The position numbers were made by a program, and so were the translations under genes. This document shows positions 1 to 6,814 of a DNA stretch of 9,345 nt, in pieces. The stretch spans positions 1-9,345 of the forward strand of contig JAVYAJ010000253.1 in NCBI GenBank assembly GCA_032229885.1, given 5' to 3'. The stretch is from Anammoximicrobium sp032229885. Its GTDB lineage: Bacteria > Planctomycetota > Planctomycetia > Pirellulales > Pirellulaceae. The notes below the pieces were generated by a model. It was not told the DNA's origin and searched no databases. It was given only the letters and a program-made list of their open reading frames with translations. The first letter of the stretch is position 1, and every line of letters starts with the position of its first letter.

Positions 1-2
1 GC

Positions 3-2912
3 CTGCGACCAACTCCCCACGCCACCCCGCCGCCGCGAGCAAGCTCCCGCCCGTTCGCCCCACCCCAAATGCGGCATGGTACTGATGGGCGCTCACTCCG
101 GCAGGATGCCCCTCACGACTCGCTAACGCCAGACGGCAAGAATTCCAGTTCCCGGAGAACCAACACACGTCCCGCCGGGGACGTTTTTCCGACCAAACCC
201 GCGCCGTCCCCGGCCTCGCACCGGCACCGCCGCGCCCCCATCCTGATCGCCACCGCCGCCGGCCTGCTGGCCCTGCTCGCTCTGGCCATCGTCGTGACCC
301 TGCAAACGCCGCAAGGCACGGTGAGCGTCGAAATCGCCGATGATTATGCCGAGCAAGTCGAGATCTCGGTCCGCGGCGGCGGACGCGAAGTGGTGCTCAG
401 CCGGCAGAACGGCTGGCAAGTGAAGCTGGCCGACGGGCAATACACCGTCTCGATGAGCAAAGGGGATGATCGCTTTGTTGTGAATCAGAACACGCTGACC
501 ATTCGTCGCGGCGAGCAAACGAAGGTAACGGTAACCAACCGTCCCGCGGAGCTTGCCAAGAGCGACGTCCCGCAACCAACGCCATCGCCGGCACCACCGC
601 CGGCGCCCAAGCCCCCGACACCCGAACCGCCACTCGCGAAGGCCGAACCGCCGAGCACGAAAGCCGATCCGCCGGCTACGGCACCGCCCGCGGCCAGCGG
701 TCCTCCGCGCACGCCGTTGCCTGACGGACCGCCAGGAATCGTCAAGGTCATTGAAAATATCGAGGAACGATTCGGCCGCACTGCTCCTCACGCGTTGTCT
801 CCGGATGGGCGAACGGTGGCGATACCGGGTTACCAGCGCAAAAAGACCTACCTATTGGATCTGATCACCGAGGAGGTTGTCGGCACGTTGGAACATTCGC
901 GCGGTCCAGAGCAGTCGCGCTTCTCCAAAAATGGACAGTGGCTGCTATCGGTCAACGGCAGCCCTTTCGCACAACAACCGAATCAAATGCTGGAAGGCTG
1001 GAACCTCTCGGATCCGCAAGGTCCACAGTGGCAGGTACCGCTCAAAGACGTCAGGGACGCCAGGATCGCAGCGGCACCCGCTGGTAATATCGTCGCTGTA
1101 GCAGGAGTAGCCATAGCACTAGCAAAAGGAACATCGCCCGGGCCCATCTACGTTTTCGACGTCCAGACCGGGAAAGAGCTGCATGTCATCGACAGCAAGA
1201 CCAAAAATCGGAAAGGGTTAGCGATTTCGCCAGACGAACGGTATCTGACGTTCTTCGCCGAAGCGGATCAAGAGAAAGATAAAGCTGTGTGCGAAGTCTG
1301 GGACCTGACCACTGGTGAGCTGCACCACCACTGGACTCACAATCACGGCGGGCCAAATCACGAGTCCGTCCACTTTCTACCCGACAGCCGTCATTTCACG
1401 GCGAGTTTCTCAACCAGTCGGGCGCTCCTGTTTGACATTACAGGAAAAACGAACTGGATAGGCGCCCCGCCTTCCGGCTGGAGATTTGGGCCACTCGTCC
1501 CGCTCCACGATGGTCTGAGCTGGGTCGCCGCATTGGATACCCACCCGAGGGAGCCGCGACGTACCATGCTGCAATTCCGTGACAGACGTATGTCGAGTGC
1601 ATTGTACGAAGTGCCGTTCGATCGAATTGATCATGGGCATCCCATCCTCGTCACCCCGGATCACAGATTCTGCGTTCCTCTCACCGATACCCGCGCCTGC
1701 TTGTGCATCATCCGTCTTCCGCAGCAAAAGGACCATCGTTGGCAGGAACAGGAGGATCCGGAACGGCGAGTCGCCGCCTGGGTTCTGGACAACGCTGGCG
1801 AAGTGCGAATCCGCCTCGGCGAGCGCGAACCTCAGCTACAGATCTGGGACGATTTGCCCGACGAGCCTTTCCACGTCATTGGCGTCTATCTAACATGGAA
1901 TCGATCGATCGCCTCAGCAGATCTGAAGAACCTCGCCGCGCTGAGCCGCCTCGAAGTCCTCAATCTTGCCTTCGCATCGGTGGAAGCAGCGGCCGACCTA
2001 CACTTCCTGACCCAGGTGCCTACTTTGCGTAAGCTTGGCATTCCCGAAAATCGCAACGATGCAAACGTGTATTGGCTCGACCGATTGACCGGCCTCGAGG
2101 ATCTCTATGCGATCGGCCAGCCTCTCTCGAATGCGAGTCTCGACCGCCTCGCCAAGCTGACCAAGCTGAAAGCCTTGGATCTCGCATTCACGAAGATCAC
2201 GCCGGCGGGCCTGAAGCGGTTAAGCGAACTTCCGGCCCTTGAATCGCTCCGGCTCAATCCAGAATTGCTGACGGTCGAAGGTTGCGAAAACCTGAGCTTC
2301 CTTCCTCACCTGAAGAAACTAGCTATCAAAGGGGCTCCCAGTGAAGAGTCGTTCAACGCAATGCACGAGCTGCAGCAGTTGGAGACGTTGATTCTAGAAG
2401 TCCCCAGCGATGACAGCGCGAAAGACATGCGCGAGCGGCTGGCCAAACCGCTGGCAGACTTGACCGAGAAACTGCCCCACGTGCGGATCGCAGCGTTCAG
2501 CGACTACAGGATTCGTTCGGCGCACAACGATCGTAAAGTCGCCGAATGGACGTTCCGTCTGGGCGGAACGGTCCAGGTGGGCGACGAAGAATGTATCGAC
2601 GCGGCGTCGGCCCGAGACATCCTCGACCTGCCCCAGGGCTTCCAGTTGAAGGAGATTTCGCTTCGCGATTGCGCGCAGGTGAACGACACCGAACTGCGCG
2701 AATTGGCCATCATGGCCGGATCGCCCTATCTCGAATCCATCGACATGTCCGGGACACCGATTTCCGATACGAGCCTCGACCTTCTGAAGACGTTCACGCT
2801 GCTCAAAACGCTGGACGTGCGCCGCACGAAACTGACCGCAACCGCGATCGACCAACTGCGCACCGCCCTTCCGCGCTGCCAAATCGAATGGGAGGCCCAG
2901 CCACAGCCATAA
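3..2912 (+). CDS. Partial membrane-anchored protein with WD40-like and leucine-rich repeats; probable C-terminal part of a Ser/Thr kinase
   Basis: The frame is open from the left edge with no stop, reading Pro/Ala/Arg-rich sequence into the first ATG at 69. That ATG has no Shine-Dalgarno site (CCCACCCCAA precedes it), so the gene most likely begins upstream. Numbering from this ATG (947 residues): basic RHRR at 52-55, then one membrane helix at about 56-78, which predicts a cytoplasmic N terminus and an exported C terminus. Residues 79-158 (TPQGTVSVEIAD..., GWQVKLADGQYTV, LTIRRGEQTKVTVT) resemble the segment that follows the membrane helix in planctomycete PknB-like kinases. A Pro/Ala/Lys stalk follows at 163-224, then a degenerate WD40-like region at about 225-560 (SPDG 244-247, IYVFDVQTG 360-368, EVWDLTTG 409-416), leucine-rich repeats at about 605-780 and again at 850-940. 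No kinase motifs are present in the window, so kinase identity is inferred from family architecture. The stop is TAA at 2910-2912. A stand-alone WD40/LRR membrane protein is the alternative. Confidence 0.75.
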   Translation: MRPTPHATPPPRASSRPFAPPQMRHGTDGRSLRQDAPHDSLTPDGKNSSSRRTNTRPAGDVFPTKPAPSPASHRHRRAPILIATAAGLLALLALAIVVTLQTPQGTVSVEIADDYAEQVEISVRGGGREVVLSRQNGWQVKLADGQYTVSMSKGDDRFVVNQNTLTIRRGEQTKVTVTNRPAELAKSDVPQPTPSPAPPPAPKPPTPEPPLAKAEPPSTKADPPATAPPAASGPPRTPLPDGPPGIVKVIENIEERFGRTAPHALSPDGRTVAIPGYQRKKTYLLDLITEEVVGTLEHSRGPEQSRFSKNGQWLLSVNGSPFAQQPNQMLEGWNLSDPQGPQWQVPLKDVRDARIAAAPAGNIVAVAGVAIALAKGTSPGPIYVFDVQTGKELHVIDSKTKNRKGLAISPDERYLTFFAEADQEKDKAVCEVWDLTTGELHHHWTHNHGGPNHESVHFLPDSRHFTASFSTSRALLFDITGKTNWIGAPPSGWRFGPLVPLHDGLSWVAALDTHPREPRRTMLQFRDRRMSSALYEVPFDRIDHGHPILVTPDHRFCVPLTDTRACLCIIRLPQQKDHRWQEQEDPERRVAAWVLDNAGEVRIRLGEREPQLQIWDDLPDEPFHVIGVYLTWNRSIASADLKNLAALSRLEVLNLAFASVEAAADLHFLTQVPTLRKLGIPENRNDANVYWLDRLTGLEDLYAIGQPLSNASLDRLAKLTKLKALDLAFTKITPAGLKRLSELPALESLRLNPELLTVEGCENLSFLPHLKKLAIKGAPSEESFNAMHELQQLETLILEVPSDDSAKDMRERLAKPLADLTEKLPHVRIAAFSDYRIRSAHNDRKVAEWTFRLGGTVQVGDEECIDAASARDILDLPQGFQLKEISLRDCAQVNDTELRELAIMAGSPYLESIDMSGTPISDTSLDLLKTFTLLKTLDVRRTKLTATAIDQLRTALPRCQIEWEAQPQP

Positions 2913-2941
2913 CCGTTCCACCTTACGCCGCCACCCCGATC

Positions 2942-2960
2942 CTCGCCGCCTGTCGGCGAG
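2942..2960. terminator. Stem-loop in the convergent intergenic region
   Basis: A perfect 7-bp stem, CTCGCCG (2942-2948) paired with CGGCGAG (2954-2960), encloses a CCTGT loop. It begins 29 bases after the stop of the plus-strand gene. No T-run follows on either strand, so it is not a classical intrinsic terminator; it may act as an mRNA 3' end or a bidirectional stop between the convergent genes. The rest of 2913-3177 shows no convincing gene. Confidence 0.3.
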
Positions 2961-3167
2961 TGCGTCAGGTCATTTGCCTTTGGCTTGCCAGCGTCGCAGA
3001 TCGTCGCGCACGCGGGTTTTGTGATATCGCCGTAGCTGCCAACGTACACCCCTGGCTTCCCTAGTCGGGGGATTGCCGCTTGGACGATCAACGATTCGGG
3101 CCTCTGATACATCACATCCTGTGACGTCGCCATCCGTTCCCGACGTCTGGGGCAATCGCGGCAGGGA

Positions 3168-3206
3168 TCGCCCGGTTCTACTCGCCTGGTTCTACTCGCC
3201 CGGTTC
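3168..3206. repeat. 14-bp tandem repeat spanning the ftsH stop codon
   Basis: Copies at 3168-3181 (TCGCCCGGTTCTAC), 3182-3195 (TCGCCTGGTTCTAC) and a partial copy at 3196-3206 (TCGCCCGGTTC) give 2.8 units with one mismatch, at 3187. Because 14 is not a multiple of three, successive copies are read in different frames of ftsH. The first copy met by the ribosome is read GGG-CGA-GTA-GAA, and the next supplies GGC-GAG-TAG, the stop at 3178-3180. Confidence 0.85.
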
Positions 3207-5298
3207 GGGGTTCGCGGGCGTCGCTCGGGGGGCGGTCGCCCGTTCGTTTGGGCACCGAGTCGGTCGTGCCGGGTACGATGCGCGGTCGCGGATCGTATTG
3301 CTCGATGATCCGCTGCAGTTCGTCGCTGTCGATCGATTCGACCTCCATCAGTTGTTGTGTGATGGCGTCCAACGCCGGGCGACGAGTCTCCAGAATATGC
3401 CGCACCTTTTCGATGGACTCGTCGATGATCCGCTGGATCTCGTCGTCGATTTTCTGCGCGGTTCTCTCGCTGTGCGTTCGCAGGCGTTCATCGCCGGCCG
3501 CGGCGAGGAACGGAGATCGCCCCATCTCGCGATAGCTGACCCGCCCGAGGCCGCTCATGCCGAAATCCATCACCATGCTGCGAGCGATGTCGGTCGCCCG
3601 TTCCAGGTCGTTTTGCGCGCCGGTCGAGATGTCGTAGAACACCAGTTCCTCGGTGACCGTGCCGGCCAACAGCACTTGGATCCGGCTCTCCAGCTCGGCC
3701 TTGGTCATCAGGAACCGGTCGCCCTCGGGCCGCTGGAGGGTGTATCCCAGCGCAGCCAAGCCGCGGGGGATGATCGAGACCTTGTGGACCGGATCGGTGT
3801 TGGGCAGTGAACAGGCGACCAGCGCGTGTCCCGCTTCGTGGTAGGCGACGCGATGTTTTTCCTCGTCGCTCATCACGCGTTGCTTCTTCTCCAACCCGGC
3901 CGTGACTCGCTCGACGGCCTCATTAAACTCGGCCATTCCGACCGCCGAGCGGCCTTTGCGCGCGGCGAGCAGAGCCGCCTCGTTGACCAGATTCGCCAAG
4001 TCGGCGCCGACGAACCCCGGCGTGATCGACGCGATCTGCCGCAAATCGACCGTCTCGTCCAGCTTGACGTTCTTGACGTGAACCTTCAGGATGGCTTCGC
4101 GGCCGCGGATATCGGGCCGGTCCACCAGAACCTGGCGGTCAAAGCGGCCGGGCCGCAGCAGAGCCTGGTCCAATGTCTCCGGGCGGTTCGTCGCCGAGAT
4201 GACGATGACACTGGCCTTCGAGTCGAAGCCGTCCATTTCGACCAGCAGCGCGTTCAACGTCTGTTCGCGTTCGTCGTGGCCGCCGACCACGCTGCCCACG
4301 CGGCTTTTGCCGAGCGCGTCCATCTCGTCGATGAAGATGATGCATGGCGCCTTGGACTCGGCCTGTTGAAACAAGTCTCGCACCCGAGCCGCGCCGACGC
4401 CTACGAACATCTCGACAAAATCGCTGCCGGACAGGCTGAAAAAGGGCACGCTGGCCTCGCCGGCGATCGCTTTGGCGAGCAGCGTCTTGCCGGTGCCCGG
4501 CGGACCGACCAACAAGACACCTTTGGGAATCCGACCGCCCAGACGTTGATACTTGTCGGCGGACTTCAGAAAATCGACGACCTCGCGAACCTCTTCGACC
4601 GCTTCATCGATCCCCGCGACATCATCGAACGTGATGTCGATGTCTTCTTGAGCGTACAGCTTGCCGCGGCTACGTCCGAACGACATGGGAGATCCGGCGC
4701 CGCTCAACCGGCGCAGCATCAACAAGAACAAACCGACGAACAGAGCGGTGATGACCAACAGCGGCAGGTACGAACGCCAGACGCTCGGGCCCGGTTCATT
4801 GCTGTACGGCAAGCCGAACTCTTCGAACTTGCGCAGCAGTTGCTGCTCGGCTTCGCCCGACGTCGGCTTGTTGACATAGAACGGGACGCCCCGTTGGCCG
4901 GCTTGGCCATGCGCGGAGGGTGCGGTTGCGCTGCCGTCTTGGCCCCCGATGTCGCCCAGCTCTTGAACATCGACTTTGCCGGTGACCGTCTGCGATCCAT
5001 TGCGTAGATCTCGCACATTGCCGTACCGAGTGTATTTTACGCGACCATCGCCAACGCTGGTCCTGACAATCACGTCCGCATTAAGCCCGACCTGTTTTCC
5101 TGTTTCGTCGCGTCGATTCGCTTCGATCAGCCGCAGGAAATCGGAGTAGGAGATCTCTTGCCCCGTCTGATTCACGAAAAACATCGCGATCAGCAAGACG
5201 GCGCCCCCAACCAAGAGCAGATACCAGATCAGATTCTGGCCGCTGGGGGGGCTCTTGGGATCGGGCGTTCGGCGAGGCATACCGCTGTCGTCGCTCAT
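3178..5298 (-). CDS. ftsH: ATP-dependent zinc metalloprotease FtsH
   Basis: FtsH is a hexameric AAA+ protease of the inner membrane that extracts and degrades membrane and short-lived cytoplasmic proteins. The 706-residue product has all the hallmarks: membrane helix 1 at about 23-43, an exported segment at 44-176, helix 2 at about 177-196, Walker A GPPGTGKT 265-272, pore loop FVG 298-300, Walker B IIFIDE 320-325, and the second region of homology SATNRPETLDQALLRPGRFDR 368-388 with arginine fingers R385 and R388. The zinc site is HEAGH 487-491, and D564 in AQNDLERAT is the expected third ligand, 77 residues after H487. It is longer than E. coli FtsH (644) because of a bigger exported segment, including a Gly/Ala/Gln-rich stretch at 113-137, and a basic/Pro-rich tail after about 670. 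The ATG at 5298 is chosen because GAGG (5306-5309) lies 7 bases upstream; Met7 is an alternative. The gene is divergent from dxr and has no co-directional neighbour in the window. Planctomycetes often carry several ftsH copies, so its exact role among paralogues is unknown. Confidence 0.97.
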   Translation of the reverse strand: MSDDSGMPRRTPDPKSPPSGQNLIWYLLLVGGAVLLIAMFFVNQTGQEISYSDFLRLIEANRRDETGKQVGLNADVIVRTSVGDGRVKYTRYGNVRDLRNGSQTVTGKVDVQELGDIGGQDGSATAPSAHGQAGQRGVPFYVNKPTSGEAEQQLLRKFEEFGLPYSNEPGPSVWRSYLPLLVITALFVGLFLLMLRRLSGAGSPMSFGRSRGKLYAQEDIDITFDDVAGIDEAVEEVREVVDFLKSADKYQRLGGRIPKGVLLVGPPGTGKTLLAKAIAGEASVPFFSLSGSDFVEMFVGVGAARVRDLFQQAESKAPCIIFIDEMDALGKSRVGSVVGGHDEREQTLNALLVEMDGFDSKASVIVISATNRPETLDQALLRPGRFDRQVLVDRPDIRGREAILKVHVKNVKLDETVDLRQIASITPGFVGADLANLVNEAALLAARKGRSAVGMAEFNEAVERVTAGLEKKQRVMSDEEKHRVAYHEAGHALVACSLPNTDPVHKVSIIPRGLAALGYTLQRPEGDRFLMTKAELESRIQVLLAGTVTEELVFYDISTGAQNDLERATDIARSMVMDFGMSGLGRVSYREMGRSPFLAAAGDERLRTHSERTAQKIDDEIQRIIDESIEKVRHILETRRPALDAITQQLMEVESIDSDELQRIIEQYDPRPRIVPGTTDSVPKRTGDRPPSDAREPRTGRVEPGE

Positions 5299-5326
5299 CT
5301 GTGGGCCTCAACACAATTCCAGTTGT

Positions 5327-5444
5327 CGGAAGTCTATCGGGATCGAACTGCCTTCGACGGGCTGGGGCAGCCGCGAACCGACTATAATTCCGGTTGCCGC
5401 AACGCCGCCGGAACGTTAAAATTCGTCAACGGACGGAAGTCTAT
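5327..5444. repeat. 11-bp direct repeat CGGAAGTCTAT in the divergent promoter region
   Basis: CGGAAGTCTAT occurs exactly at 5327-5337 and 5434-5444, 107 bases apart. On the minus strand each copy reads ATAGACTTCCG and contains TAGACT, a weak -10-like hexamer pointing toward ftsH. It could be a duplicated binding site for a regulator or a duplicated promoter fragment. Confidence 0.5.
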
Positions 5445-5517
5445 ATGTGAACCGAGGTTGCACCGATCTGTCAACCGCGGCGCCCCCGGTGGGATGTTCG
5501 ACTTTCGCCGAGCCGGT

Positions 5518-5546
5518 TTGGGCCACACGGTATTTTGGCCTAGTAT
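5518..5546 (+). promoter_or_regulatory. Candidate housekeeping-sigma promoter for dxr-rseP
   Basis: TTGGGC (5518-5523) and TAGTAT (5541-5546) are separated by exactly 17 bases. The -35 keeps the TTG core (3/6) and the -10 matches TATAAT at 4/6. Initiation would fall near 5553, giving a leader of roughly 100 bases before the dxr ATG. This is a pattern match only; the TATAAT at 5383 is a competing -10. Confidence 0.3.
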
Positions 5547-5650
5547 TCGGCGTGCGGCAATCAGCGTCTGGCAAACGAACGGAAATCATCGACAACAAGA
5601 ACGTGACATCTTGACCGATCTCAGGTCGCCAGAACGGTAGCCGTTGCCCT

Positions 5651-6814
5651 ATGAATTGTCCGGTGCGAAAGATTGTCGTTCTCGGTTCGACAGGTAGTAT
5701 CGGCAGAAACACGCTGGACGTCGTCGCGGCTTCGGAGGGGCGTCTGCAGGTGATTGGGCTGTCGGCCAACCGCAGTTGCCAGCAGTTGTTGGACCAGGCG
5801 CGCCGCATCCGTCCACGCTGGGTCGTGGTCACCGACGAGCGCAGGGGGCAACAATTCGATTGGAGCGGGCTTCCGGCAGAAACTGAATTGCTGATGGGGA
5901 CCGAGGCCATCGAACGAATGGCGTCGGCAGACGAAGTGGACGTTGTGGTCGCTTCGATCGTCGGCAGTGCCGGGCTAGCCGGCGCCTGGGCCGCGGTTCA
6001 GGCCGGCAAGACTTTGGCGTTGGCCAACAAAGAGACGCTGGTCATGGCGGGACCGCTGGTGATGAGCGCCGCGGCGACGCGCGGCGCGACGATTCTGCCG
6101 GTGGACAGCGAGCACAGCGCCGTGTTTCAGGCGCTGCACGCGGGGCGGCGCGAAGAAGTGCGCCGCGTCGTGCTGACCGCCAGCGGCGGACCCTTCCGCG
6201 GGCACACGCGCGAGCAACTGGCGCGGGTCACGGTCGAGGAGGCCCTGAACCATCCGACCTGGGACATGGGTCAGAAGATCACGATCGATTCCGCGACGAT
6301 GATGAACAAAGCGCTGGAAATCATCGAAGCCCGCTGGCTGTTCGACCTGCAGCCGGACCAAGTCGACGTGGTCGTGCATCCTCAGTCGATCGTGCATTCG
6401 CTGGTTGAGTTTTGCGACGGGGCGTTGGTTGCGCAGCTCGGAACGCCCGACATGAGGCTGTCGATCCAGTATGCACTGAGTTATCCCGCGCGGTGGCCCA
6501 GCCCGACGGCCAGACTGGATTTCGGAAAAGCTTTTGCGCTCGATTTTTTCCCGCCGGACCCGGAACGATTTCCGGCCATCGATTTGGGTCACGAAGTTGC
6601 GCGACAGGGAGGCACGGCCGGCGCGGTGTTGAACGCGGCCAACGAGGCGGCCGTCGCCGCGTTCCTGCAAGGCCGAATCCGGTTTTTCGATGTCGTTCCG
6701 GCTTGTCGCGCCGTGCTTGATGAACACAATTACGATCCGAACCCAACGCTCGCCCAGTTGTTGGAACTGGATGCTTGGGCCCGGAAGGAGATGTCGAAGT
6801 GGGTGAGGCCTTGA
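5651..6814 (+). CDS. dxr: 1-deoxy-D-xylulose 5-phosphate reductoisomerase
   Basis: Dxr (IspC) converts 1-deoxy-D-xylulose 5-phosphate to 2-C-methyl-D-erythritol 4-phosphate with NADPH and a divalent metal, the committed step of the cytoplasmic MEP isoprenoid pathway. The 387-residue product is full length (E. coli 398). The NADPH motif GSTGSIG is at 12-18 and ANKETLV at 125-131. The metal and catalytic residues are in DSEHS 152-156 (D152, E154). SGGPF 178-182, HPTWDMGQK 201-209, DSATMMNK 213-220 and E223 line the substrate and metal site and correspond to E. coli H209, W212, S222, N227, K228 and E231. No key residue is missing. The ATG at 5651 places GSTGSIG at the usual distance from the N terminus; no strong Shine-Dalgarno site precedes it. 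The 3' end overlaps rseP, and the two are probably one operon. The first gene upstream, ftsH, is divergent. Confidence 0.97.
   Translation: MNCPVRKIVVLGSTGSIGRNTLDVVAASEGRLQVIGLSANRSCQQLLDQARRIRPRWVVVTDERRGQQFDWSGLPAETELLMGTEAIERMASADEVDVVVASIVGSAGLAGAWAAVQAGKTLALANKETLVMAGPLVMSAAATRGATILPVDSEHSAVFQALHAGRREEVRRVVLTASGGPFRGHTREQLARVTVEEALNHPTWDMGQKITIDSATMMNKALEIIEARWLFDLQPDQVDVVVHPQSIVHSLVEFCDGALVAQLGTPDMRLSIQYALSYPARWPSPTARLDFGKAFALDFFPPDPERFPAIDLGHEVARQGGTAGAVLNAANEAAVAAFLQGRIRFFDVVPACRAVLDEHNYDPNPTLAQLLELDAWARKEMSKWVRP
6785..6790 (+). promoter_or_regulatory. Shine-Dalgarno site of rseP inside the end of dxr
   Basis: AAGGAG at 6785-6790 lies within the last codons of dxr, with an 8-base spacer to GTG at 6799. 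It is the best ribosome binding site in the window and is the reason GTG 6799 is preferred as the rseP start. It suggests translational coupling with dxr. Confidence 0.6.

Larger units (their letters stand above)
5299..5650. promoter_or_regulatory. Divergent regulatory region between ftsH and dxr-rseP
   Basis: This 352-base gap carries no convincing gene and must hold the promoters for both directions. Visible elements are a perfect TATAAT at 5383-5388 on the plus strand without a good -35, TTAAAA near 5416, a consensus TTGACA on the minus strand (5469-5474) whose best downstream AT-rich hexamer is 20 or more bases away, the TTGGGC/TAGTAT pair at 5518-5546, and an 11-bp direct repeat at 5327 and 5434. 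Which elements are used cannot be decided from sequence alone. Confidence 0.6.

Noticed and set aside
123..791. Long minus-strand frame opposite the first gene (222 codons)
   Set aside because: It is Arg/Gly-rich, shows no domain, and mirrors the Pro-rich coding sequence of the plus strand, as expected of a GC-rich shadow frame.
3826..5007. Plus-strand frame of 393 codons opposite ftsH
   Set aside because: It lies wholly antisense to an intact, fully conserved ftsH and shows no recognisable motif.
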